Shown here: one piece after another, positions 1 through 5,778 of the stretch
Layout: each line of letters opens with the position of its first letter
How positions within the stretch are numbered: the stretch's first letter is position 1
NCBI GenBank assembly: GCA_948560485.1
Contig: CAOXUF010000098.1
Span: 1-7,316, forward strand
DNA: 7,316 nt
Origin: an uncultured Eubacterium sp.
GTDB lineage: Bacteria; Bacillota_A; Clostridia; Lachnospirales; Lachnospiraceae
Direction: 5' to 3'
Translations under genes and position numbers: made by a program
Notes under the pieces: model-generated
Database searches by the model: none
What the model was told of the DNA's origin: nothing
Seen by the model: only the letters and a program-made list of their open reading frames with translations

Positions 1-48
1 GAAGGAACAACGTTTATTGTGAGAATTCCACTCAAGTATATAGCATAG
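1..48 (+). CDS. C-terminal end of a probable sensor histidine kinase (partial)
   Basis: The first 48 bases read in frame 1 as 15 codons ending in TAG, giving the peptide GTTFIVRIPLKYIA preceded by Glu. A Gly-Thr-Thr-Phe stretch followed by a beta-strand ending in Pro-Leu is how the GHKL ATPase domain of two-component sensor kinases usually ends (the G2 box and last strand). The gene starts outside the window, so its input domain and partner regulator are unknown. The next gene starts 11 bases after this stop, which suggests a shared transcript. The call rests on very few residues; another GHKL-type ATPase is possible. Confidence 0.5.
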   Translation, partial: EGTTFIVRIPLKYIA

Positions 49-59
49 AGGGTACATTT

Positions 60-1016
60 ATGAAAAAACAGCGATGGTTAATATGTTTAATAATAAGTAT
101 AATAATTTCAGTGTGTACAGGCTGTGGAGATGATCATAAAGGCAATTCATCAGGCATGGATATATATTATATCTCAAATGAGAAACTGGTTACAGAAAAA
201 TACCAGAATAATAATGATAGAGGAGAGCAGCTTGTTGAAGAGTTACTTGGAAGATTGACGAAGTCAGGGGATTTAGAAGGCAATAACAGTGCAATTCCTG
301 AGGAAGTATCTGTGCAGGGATATAGTATTGTAGATGGAATTGCAAAGATTGATTTTGACGAGAAGTATTATGAATTGAGTCCTAAAAAAGAATTGTTGTG
401 CAGAGCAGCAGTTGTGCTGACCTTAGTCAAAATTAAAGATGTGGAGTATGTTGCATTTACAGTCAATAATGAGCCTTGTAAAGGGAAAGATGGAAAATTT
501 TTAAATGCAATGGATGAATCAGATTTTGTTTCAGATATTGGAGATCAAAAAGAAAAACCGGCAATGGATTTTGTAATGTATTTTGCAAATGAAGACGGAA
601 CAGCACTGAAAGAATATAAATTGCATAATGCTTCTTATGGAGAGCGCACAAAAGAACAGTTTATTCTCAATCAGTTAATCAAGGGACCTGAAATGCAGGG
701 GTATACATTTACAGTATCCCCGAAAGTAAAGGTATTAAGTGTCGTTACGGCAAATAACATTTGTTACGTTGATTTTGACGAGAATTTCTTAACAGAGCAG
801 AGTCAGGTGTCAGGAAAAATGGTTGTTTATTCTATCGTAAATACTTTATCGGAATTGGATGAAGTACACAAAGTTCAAATTAGTGTAAAAGGGGAAACAT
901 CCATAAAATATAAGAATGAAATATCTCTGGAACATCCGTTTATCAGAAATCTGGATATTATAGAACAAGTGGGAAACGTGGAAATAGAAGAGATAGAAAA
1001 TATAGAAATTAAATAA
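60..1016 (+). CDS. Lipoprotein with two GerMN domains (GerM-like)
   Basis: A 318-residue exported protein. Residues 1-22 form a lipoprotein signal: a Lys-Lys-Gln-Arg head, a hydrophobic stretch at 7-18, and a lipobox-like Val-Cys-Thr-Gly-Cys with Cys22 as the likely lipidated residue (Cys at -3 is slightly unusual). Two similar halves follow, about 35-150 and 168-290. Each carries the GerMN signature, seen as KIDFDEKYYE at 96-105 and YVDFDENFLT at 236-245. In Bacillus, GerM is a two-domain sporulation and germination lipoprotein of similar build. GerMN domains also occur in many lipoproteins without a sporulation role, and placement here between a kinase and comEC gives no firm link to spores. 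The start is supported by AGAGGG at 47-52. The C-terminus ends in a short acidic Glu-Ile-rich tail. The stop lies 13 bases before the proposed comEC start, so coupling is likely. Confidence 0.85.
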   Translation: MKKQRWLICLIISIIISVCTGCGDDHKGNSSGMDIYYISNEKLVTEKYQNNNDRGEQLVEELLGRLTKSGDLEGNNSAIPEEVSVQGYSIVDGIAKIDFDEKYYELSPKKELLCRAAVVLTLVKIKDVEYVAFTVNNEPCKGKDGKFLNAMDESDFVSDIGDQKEKPAMDFVMYFANEDGTALKEYKLHNASYGERTKEQFILNQLIKGPEMQGYTFTVSPKVKVLSVVTANNICYVDFDENFLTEQSQVSGKMVVYSIVNTLSELDEVHKVQISVKGETSIKYKNEISLEHPFIRNLDIIEQVGNVEIEEIENIEIK

Positions 1017-1017
1017 A

Positions 1018-1032
1018 AGGAGAACAGTTATA
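1018..1032 (+). promoter_or_regulatory. comEC: comEC ribosome binding site with ATA start codon
   Basis: AGGAG at 1018-1022 is followed by a 7-base spacer and the codon ATA at 1030-1032. Reading from ATA gives IKRPIFIL, which matches the usual MKRP-type ComEC N-terminus. The frame is open upstream only to 1006, and no ATG, GTG or TTG lies in frame between 1006 and 1051. AUA is a poor, rarely used initiator and should keep translation low. A natural G-to-A change or a base-calling error is the alternative. Confidence 0.6.
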
Positions 1033-3492
1033 AAAAGACCAATTTTTATTTTGTTTTTGGCTTTTGTACTTGGAGAATTTATAACTGTGTGTAATATGGC
1101 AGGCATACTTTGGTTATTGCCTATAATATTGTTTATTTTAAAAATCATCACGAAACAACAGGTGGCTGTATTCGTGATGATTTTTTTAGGTTGTGTAATG
1201 GGGGTTTTGCTAACAAGCCATGAAATAGAAGAGAGGGACAAAGCATATCGTTTCGTGGAGCAGCAGATACGGATAACAGGAAGAGTTAGTAAGATATTAA
1301 AGACGCAGTATGGAGTTTCATTATATTTAGATTGCGTAGAAATTAAGGGTAATGTGTATCGTCATGTAATAATCTATACAGATGAAATTCATGGAGTAAA
1401 GATAGGAAATATTGTGCAGGTTAACGGAGAACTAAAACAGTTTTCTGCAGCAAGAAATAAAGGAAATTTTGATAGTAAAAAATATTATATGACACTTGGA
1501 GTGTATATAGCAGTCAACGCAACAGAAATAGAGATTATAGACAGTGCCTATGATTTTATCAGGCAGCAATTATATGAATTAAAAAATAGTATAACGGATA
1601 AATTGGATGTTATATGCAATAGCAATAAGGGGATTTTAAAAGCTCTAAATAACAAAGGTATCATATATCAGGGCATACTTTTGGGAGATAAATCAGAAAT
1701 GAGTGCAGAGTTAAAGGAATTATATTCACTGTCAGGAATTTCGCATGTTCTGGCAATCAGTGGTCTGCATATCAGCATTATCGGAATGTTTCTTTATAAT
1801 TTATTTCGAAGGCGTTTTAGTTTTGGAGTGTCTATGGCAGTTTCCGTAACAGCAGTAGTAATGTTTGGAATATTATCAGGACTTGGCATCGCTGCTGTGC
1901 GTGCTTTAGTAATGTTTGGATTAAAGATGTTCTCTGAAGTGCTTGGACGAAGTTATGATTATATAACATCAATTTCGTTAGCAGGAATATTATTGCTGAT
2001 TGGAAATCCGTTTGTACTGTGGAATTCAGGGTTTCAGATGTCTTTTACAGCAATTATAAGTATTGTAATTGTATGGAAAAAAATTGTGTATATTTTTCAA
2101 TTGGATGAAAGTGTTGAGGAGGAATCTTTCGTAAAAAAAAGCGGGAAGAAATTAAGAAATGCTATTTTGTGCAGCTTAACAGTAAGCATATGTATGAACC
2201 CGATGATTGCATATCACTTTTATTCGCTTCCTACATATTCGTTTTTGTTAAATGTAGTTATTATCCCTTTGATGAGTGTGGTTGTAACGTCCGGAGCTGC
2301 CGGGATTTTGGTTTCGTTCATTGGAGCAGGTATCGCGAAAATAGTTATTTTGCCAGGATGTTATGTGTTAGATTTTTATGAAAAACTGTGTAATGTAGTT
2401 TTAAAATTACCATTTTCGAATGTGATTGTGGGGAAAACTAGTTTATATATCGTTTGTTTTTACTATATGGTTATTACAGTGTTTATTTACTATTTAGAGA
2501 AAAGAAGAAAGAAATATCAACTTGAGCGTGAAAAGAAATTAATCGAAATTCCAAAGAAAGGAATGGAGATACAGGAGTACATGGCAAATCAAAAAAGTAT
2601 TAAGGGGAGAAGGGAGTTTTCTATTCTTTTAGGAATTGTTGTACTCTTAATGAATTTGTTGATTTATTGTTTTTACCCGGCGAAAAAGTTTTTTATAAAA
2701 AGTGAAGTTTTGGAAATCAGTACACTGGATGTTGGGCAGGGGGATGGTATCGTCATTAGAATGCCAAATGATATTGTGGTTACGATTGATGGTGGAAGTA
2801 CCAATGTAAAAAAGGCTGGGCAGAATAGAATCATCCCATTTCTGAAAGCAGAATGTATATCAGAGATAGATTATGCAGTAATGACACATGCAGACACAGA
2901 TCATATTAGTGGTTTAATTGAGATGTTAAAGCAATCAGATCATTATGGAGTGAAAGTAAGGAATCTGGTACTCCCTGATATTGTGGGAAAAGATGATGCT
3001 TATAAACAGATGGTGCTGATAGCAGAAGAACATGGTGTAAAAGTTTTGTATATCAAAAAAGGTGATTTCATGAGATTTGGAAAGGTAGAATTGAAGTGTA
3101 TTCACCCTTGTGATGAGACAAAAGCAGATAATAGAAACGGGTATTCTACAGTATTAGGCTTGAAATATAATAAATTTTCCATGCTTTTTACAGGGGATAT
3201 TTCATCAGAGCAGGAAAGAGAACTGCGGACATCATTAGATTATGGTTATACAGTATTGAAGGTGGCACATCATGGTTCAAAATATTCTAAATCAGATGAA
3301 TTTCTGCAGTGGACTAAACCAAAGTACAGCATGATATCTGTAGGGGAAAAGAATATGTATGGACACCCGTCAGATGAAACGCTAAAAAGATTAAAGCAGA
3401 GTGGAAGTCAGATATTCAGAACAGATGAAAATGGTTGTATTACAGTAAGTAGTGATGGGGAGACAATAGGGATTGAACGTGTAATAGATTAG
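1030..3492 (+). CDS. comEC: ComEC/Rec2 DNA internalization channel, apparent ATA start
   Basis: ComEC is the inner-membrane channel that carries single-stranded DNA into the cytoplasm during natural transformation. The protein has 820 residues and all three family domains. An N-terminal membrane segment and DUF4131-type OB-like region end in NKGNFDSKKYYMTLGVY (about 145-160). The polytopic Competence domain (about 210-490) carries HVLAISGLHISIIG near 239-252. The C-terminal metallo-beta-lactamase-like domain (about 560-820) has LDVGQGDG (566-573), HADTDH (620-625), an FTGD loop (720-723), AHHGS (746-750) and GHP (778-780). All metal-binding motifs look intact, so the gene appears functional. 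Start choice: the Shine-Dalgarno AGGAG (1018-1022) sits 7 bases before ATA at 1030, which opens the typical sequence (M/I)KRPIFILFLAFVLGE. The first conventional start, TTG at 1051, is 28 bases from the Shine-Dalgarno and would remove part of the first membrane helix. Many Lachnospiraceae carry comEC without proven transformation. Confidence 0.93.
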   Translation: MKRPIFILFLAFVLGEFITVCNMAGILWLLPIILFILKIITKQQVAVFVMIFLGCVMGVLLTSHEIEERDKAYRFVEQQIRITGRVSKILKTQYGVSLYLDCVEIKGNVYRHVIIYTDEIHGVKIGNIVQVNGELKQFSAARNKGNFDSKKYYMTLGVYIAVNATEIEIIDSAYDFIRQQLYELKNSITDKLDVICNSNKGILKALNNKGIIYQGILLGDKSEMSAELKELYSLSGISHVLAISGLHISIIGMFLYNLFRRRFSFGVSMAVSVTAVVMFGILSGLGIAAVRALVMFGLKMFSEVLGRSYDYITSISLAGILLLIGNPFVLWNSGFQMSFTAIISIVIVWKKIVYIFQLDESVEEESFVKKSGKKLRNAILCSLTVSICMNPMIAYHFYSLPTYSFLLNVVIIPLMSVVVTSGAAGILVSFIGAGIAKIVILPGCYVLDFYEKLCNVVLKLPFSNVIVGKTSLYIVCFYYMVITVFIYYLEKRRKKYQLEREKKLIEIPKKGMEIQEYMANQKSIKGRREFSILLGIVVLLMNLLIYCFYPAKKFFIKSEVLEISTLDVGQGDGIVIRMPNDIVVTIDGGSTNVKKAGQNRIIPFLKAECISEIDYAVMTHADTDHISGLIEMLKQSDHYGVKVRNLVLPDIVGKDDAYKQMVLIAEEHGVKVLYIKKGDFMRFGKVELKCIHPCDETKADNRNGYSTVLGLKYNKFSMLFTGDISSEQERELRTSLDYGYTVLKVAHHGSKYSKSDEFLQWTKPKYSMISVGEKNMYGHPSDETLKRLKQSGSQIFRTDENGCITVSSDGETIGIERVID
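1140..1187 (+). promoter_or_regulatory. Terminator-like hairpin inside comEC coding sequence
   Basis: The arms 1140-1154 (aaaaatcatcacgaa) and 1171-1185 (ttcgtgatgattttt) are perfectly complementary over 15 bp. The 16-base loop can itself form a 4-bp ACAG/CTGT helix (1158-1161 with 1166-1169). The right arm runs into seven consecutive T residues (1181-1187). This is the form of an intrinsic terminator, about 110 nt downstream of the comEC start. It encodes ordinary membrane-helix residues (KIITKQQVAVFVMIFLG), so part of the symmetry may be chance. If active, it would attenuate comEC when ribosomes are sparse. The function is inferred. Confidence 0.4.
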
Positions 3493-3519
3493 ATGAAATA
3501 TTGAAATCAGGAGGTAAAA

Positions 3520-4046
3520 ATGAGAAAGAAATCGGTACAATTTGCATTAGATAAAAAAGGAAGAAAAATAGTAGTTATTAATCAAATTTTATTTTATGGA
3601 AGAAGAAACTGCCGTGGAATGAAGTTGAGAAATATTTGAAGCGTTATATTGGAAAAATAATTGAAGTAGCAGAAACAAAAGAATTAATACATATTGCTTC
3701 CGATTTCCCGGATGAATATAAAGGTTCAGAGGATACAAAGAAGACACATGGTGCCTATGCAAAAGCAAAAGCAAATGCAGTACAGGGAGTAGAAGAAATG
3801 GTCAAGATATCTAGAAAAACAAGTGAAACACCTAATTATAAAGATAAAAATAAGAACAAAGCAAAATATGGATGGCACAGGTATTTATCAAGATTTGCAT
3901 TACCAGTAGTATCTGAGGATAATCTTATACGATATTATAATATTTATTTAGCCACATTAGTTGTAAGGAAAACCAAGAATGGTAAATTATATTTATATGA
4001 TATTGTAAATATAAAAAAGGAAGACAGTATCGAATTTAATTTATAA
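3520..4046 (+). pseudogene. Frameshifted small accessory protein of mobile-element-associated family
   Basis: A strong AGGAGG (3509-3514) precedes ATG at 3520, which opens MRKKSVQFALDKKGRKIVVI and stops at 3639 after only 39 codons. A second frame, open from 3582 to 4046, continues with LPWNEVEKYLKRYIGKI, SDFPDEYKGSED, AKAKANAVQG, KYGWHRYLSRFALPV and GKLYLYDIVNIKKED. Joining residue 30 (Asn, codon 3607-3609) to CTG at 3609 restores one continuous protein of about 175 residues, so one base is missing there, or a -1 shift occurs. From memory, proteins of this length and pattern occur widely in Clostridia, and similar domains end phage MuF or polyvalent proteins. A nuclease or toxin fold is conceivable but I do not know the function. 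No signal peptide or membrane segment is seen. A separate start at TTG 3636 has no ribosome binding site. It lies 27 bases after comEC and is probably read through from it. Confidence 0.7.
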
Positions 4047-4048
4047 AA

Positions 4049-4107
4049 AAAGAAGCGAGAACCCCGCCTTGAGACAAAAATGTCAGACGGTACAAACCAA
4101 CTTCTTT
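4049..4107 (+). other. Compact structured block after the accessory gene (possible RNA or dispersed repeat)
   Basis: Closing arms AAAGAAG (4049-4055) and CTTCTTT (4101-4107) pair over 7 bp. They enclose a relatively C/G-rich segment unlike the AT-rich surroundings. Inside, GACA/TGTC (4073-4076 with 4081-4084) forms a hairpin with an AAAA loop. It is framed by CCG/CGG (4064-4066 with 4088-4090). GGT/ACC (4089-4091 with 4096-4098) is a competing small hairpin. The block begins 2 bases after the stop of the broken gene. I see no open frame here. It could be a trailing regulatory RNA, an element end, or a poor terminator. It is not a known riboswitch class that I recognise. Confidence 0.4.
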
Positions 4108-4130
4108 AAAAATATAATAATAGTTACCCG

Positions 4131-4157
4131 ATAAAAAGTCAACTGCTTTTTATTTTT
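4131..4157 (+). terminator. Probable rho-independent terminator of the comEC/accessory transcript
   Basis: ATAAAAAG (4131-4138) pairs with CTTTTTAT (4146-4153) over 8 bp around a 7-base loop, and T residues continue to 4157. The stem has only one GC pair, so termination may be weak. It is the best terminator candidate between the accessory gene and holA. Confidence 0.4.
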
Positions 4158-4196
4158 AGTTATTTGATTCTTAAATTTCTTGCGGTTAAAACATAC

Positions 4197-4272
4197 AATT
4201 TATTGCGTATTGGTGTAGTAAATGTTATATTTATTACATTAAAAGTCTAGAAAACTTTTGATGCAATAAATT
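4197..4272. repeat. Inverted repeat enclosing the holA promoter region
   Basis: AATTTATTGC (4197-4206) and GCAATAAATT (4263-4272) are a perfect 10-bp inverted repeat separated by 56 bases. Two smaller palindromes lie inside: AATGT/ACATT (4221-4225 with 4235-4239) and AAAAGT/ACTTTT (4241-4246 with 4254-4259). The right arm ends 5 bases before the holA Shine-Dalgarno, so folding could affect holA translation. Some symmetry is expected in DNA this AT-rich. Confidence 0.4.
4203..4231 (+). promoter_or_regulatory. Candidate sigma-A promoter for holA
   Basis: TTGCGT (4203-4208) and TATATT (4226-4231) are separated by exactly 17 bases. The -10 box matches five of six consensus positions and is preceded by TG at 4223-4224, an extended -10. 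The -35 matches only three of six. Transcription would begin near 4238, leaving a leader of about 50 nt before holA. This fits the view that the terminator-like hairpin upstream separates holA from the comEC transcript. Confidence 0.42.
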
Positions 4273-4287
4273 AATTAGAGGTACAGC

Positions 4288-5271
4288 ATGAAGACTCTTA
4301 CAGATGATATAAAGACAGGAAAATTTAAGAGTGTATACTTAATTTGTGGAGAAGAAGAGTATTTAAAGTTAAATTATAAAAATCAGCTCATCAAAGCAAT
4401 TGCAGGCGACGATACAATGAATCTTGGAGTTTATGAAGGTAAAAACTTTGATGTGAATGAAGTGATAGATACGGCGGAGACCTTTCCGTTTTTTGCAGAG
4501 CGAAGACTGATTGTTATGGACGGCAGCGGTTTGTTTAAAAGCGGCGGTGAAGAATTGGCAGAATACATGAGTAAAATACCAGAGAGCACAGTATTTTTGT
4601 TTGTGGAACATGATGTTGACAAGCGAAGTAAAATGTACAAGGCTGTAAAAGCTAACGGACATATCTGTGAGATTAACCGTCAGACAGAAAAAGATTTAGC
4701 GATGTGGGCTGCCAGAATTTTTGCCCGTGACGGGAAAAAAATTACTAATGCAAATATGTCATATCTTATCGCAAATGTTGGAACGGATATGGAAGTATTG
4801 TCTAGAGAAATTGAAAAACTGATCAGTTATGATTTAAAGAAAGATGTTATTGCAAAAGAAGATATTGATGCTGTCTGTATTAAACAATTAAATGTCCGTA
4901 TCTTTGATATGGTAGATGCAATATCAGTAAAAAATCAAAAGAAGGCTTTAGACTGTTATTATGAATTGGTTGCGGAGAAAGAGCCTCCTATGCGTATTCT
5001 TTTTATGGTTGCGAGGCAGTTTCATCTGATATTACAGGCAAAAGATTTATCCGCCAGAGGTATGAGCAGAGAGCAGATTGCAAGTGCTATGGGAGTTCAA
5101 GGATTTATCGCCAGTAAAAGTATTAATCAAAGTCGAAATTTTTCTGTGGCAGAGTTAAAGTCGGCATTAACTGAAAGTGTTAAAACAGAAGAGATGATTA
5201 AAAAAGGTGTCTTGGATGAAAATATTGGAGTGGAGATGCTTCTGATAAAATATAGTAGAAAAAGTACTTGA
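4288..5271 (+). CDS. holA: DNA polymerase III subunit delta (clamp-loader wrench)
   Basis: HolA opens the beta sliding clamp as part of the clamp-loader complex (delta, delta-prime, tau/gamma) during chromosome replication. The 327-residue length is normal for the family. The N-terminal AAA-like domain starts with DIKTGKFKSVYLICGEEEYL (7-26), the degenerate nucleotide-fold segment typical of HolA. A hydrophobic strand VFLFVEHDVDKRSKMYK follows at about 111-127, in the position of the Walker B region. The helical middle domain includes LIANVGTDMEVLSREIEKLISY (about 155-176), and the C-terminal collar domain includes MRILFMVARQFHLILQAKDL. ATG at 4288 follows AGAGG (4277-4281) at a 6-base spacing. 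The gene is separated from the accessory segment by 241 bases and ends at an 18-bp terminator facing rpsT. No damage is visible. Confidence 0.95.
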   Translation: MKTLTDDIKTGKFKSVYLICGEEEYLKLNYKNQLIKAIAGDDTMNLGVYEGKNFDVNEVIDTAETFPFFAERRLIVMDGSGLFKSGGEELAEYMSKIPESTVFLFVEHDVDKRSKMYKAVKANGHICEINRQTEKDLAMWAARIFARDGKKITNANMSYLIANVGTDMEVLSREIEKLISYDLKKDVIAKEDIDAVCIKQLNVRIFDMVDAISVKNQKKALDCYYELVAEKEPPMRILFMVARQFHLILQAKDLSARGMSREQIASAMGVQGFIASKSINQSRNFSVAELKSALTESVKTEEMIKKGVLDENIGVEMLLIKYSRKST

Positions 5272-5275
5272 GATT

Positions 5276-5317
5276 AATAAAAAGAAGTTGTAGAGAAAAC
5301 TACAACTTCTTTTTATT
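5276..5317. terminator. Bidirectional intrinsic terminator between holA and rpsT
   Basis: Arms 5276-5293 and 5300-5317 pair perfectly over 18 bp around the loop AGAAAA. The core is AAGAAGTTGTAG/CTACAACTTCTT, with A-runs on the left and T-runs on the right, so each strand ends its stem in a T tract. It lies 4 bases after the holA stop and 17 bases beyond the rpsT stop, and serves both convergent genes. Confidence 0.93.
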
Positions 5318-5334
5318 TTACAATTTCATAGAAA

Positions 5335-5598
5335 CTATGCAATTGTGTTAACTAATTTTGTTAATCTTGAAACTTTTCTAGCTACATTGTTCTTGTGGTA
5401 GATACCTTTTGAACCAGCCATTGTAATAGCCTTTGTAGCGGCTTTTAAAGCTTCATCAGCAGCAGTCTTATCATTTGCTGCTACAGCAGATTCAACTTTT
5501 TTGATTGAAGTCTTAACTGCTGACTTGATAGCTTTGTTTCTTTCGTACTTTGTCTGATTAACTAAAATTCTTTTCTTTGCTGACTTAATGTTAGCCAT
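5335..5598 (-). CDS. rpsT: 30S ribosomal protein S20
   Basis: S20 binds 16S rRNA early in assembly of the small subunit. The 87-residue product is the usual length and strongly basic. It begins MANIKSAKKRILVNQTKYERN, the family's conserved N-terminus, with the middle segment VAANDKTAADEALKAATKAI and the end GIYHKNNVARKVSRLTKLVN. The start is ATG at 5598 (minus strand). On that strand GGAGGT (plus-strand 5606-5611) lies 7 bases upstream. The frame stays open for 156 further bases upstream, but that part overlaps the leader and promoter and does not resemble S20. The gene stands alone, between the shared terminator with holA and the divergent gpr. Confidence 0.98.
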   Translation of the reverse strand: MANIKSAKKRILVNQTKYERNKAIKSAVKTSIKKVESAVAANDKTAADEALKAATKAITMAGSKGIYHKNNVARKVSRLTKLVNTIA

Positions 5599-5619
5599 TT
5601 TTCTTACCTCCGCGATAAT

Positions 5620-5701
5620 TAAAAAATTTGATTTCCGTTGAGAGAGATTGGAAATCTGTTTCACAGCCTGCGTCCTTTGGAATATGCGGACTACGACGCA
5701 G
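5620..5701 (-). promoter_or_regulatory. Structured 5' leader of rpsT (candidate autoregulatory element)
   Basis: Transcription from the predicted promoter would start near 5707, giving a leader of about 109 nt. In order on the minus strand it can form three hairpins. The first is CTGCGTC/GACGCAG (7 bp, plus-strand 5695-5701 with 5668-5674, 20-base loop). The second is a small CTGT/ACAG stem (5663-5666 with 5656-5659). The third is GATTTCC/GGAAATC (7 bp, 5650-5656 with 5630-5636), followed by AAATTTTTT (5629-5621), a weak terminator-like arrangement. The second and third share base 5656 and so compete at their edge. Ribosomal proteins often control their own genes, and E. coli S20 does so at translation. 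That this leader binds S20 is inference. Confidence 0.42.
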
Positions 5702-5713
5702 ACATCAAAAAAT

Positions 5714-5742
5714 ATTTTAGTAGAAATGAGATATATTGTCAA
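5714..5742 (-). promoter_or_regulatory. Sigma-A promoter of rpsT
   Basis: On the minus strand a perfect TTGACA (plus-strand 5737-5742) and TAAAAT (plus-strand 5714-5719, five of six consensus positions) are separated by 17 bases. This is the best promoter in the window and suits a highly expressed ribosomal gene. It lies within the region that must also hold any promoter for the divergent gpr. Confidence 0.85.
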
Positions 5743-5778
5743 TACTAAATTCATGAAAGTATAACATTAGGAGGCTAT

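Noticed and set aside
846..1241. Minus-strand open frame of 131 codons across the lipoprotein/comEC junction
   Set aside because: It overlaps two well-supported genes, has no recognisable domain, and reads as low-complexity Ile/Phe-rich sequence, as expected from an AT-rich antisense strand.
1051..3492. comEC starting at TTG 1051
   Set aside because: It is 28 bases from the only Shine-Dalgarno and loses the conserved IKRPIFI N-terminal residues that are encoded upstream in frame.
3636..4046. Independent gene starting at TTG 3636
   Set aside because: There is no Shine-Dalgarno, and conserved sequence continues upstream in the same frame (LPWNEVEKY) and then into the 3520 frame, so this is the rear part of a frameshifted gene.
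3520..4107. Type III toxin-antitoxin locus (ToxIN-like)
   Set aside because: Those systems place a tandem-repeat RNA before the toxin. Here a single non-repetitive block follows the gene, and the protein does not resemble ToxN in its visible motifs.
4369..4662. Minus-strand open frames inside holA
   Set aside because: They are antisense to a full-length conserved gene and show no recognisable protein motifs.
5599..5754. N-terminally extended S20
   Set aside because: The extension lies over the predicted promoter and hairpin leader, lacks S20 similarity, and the internal ATG has an excellent ribosome binding site.
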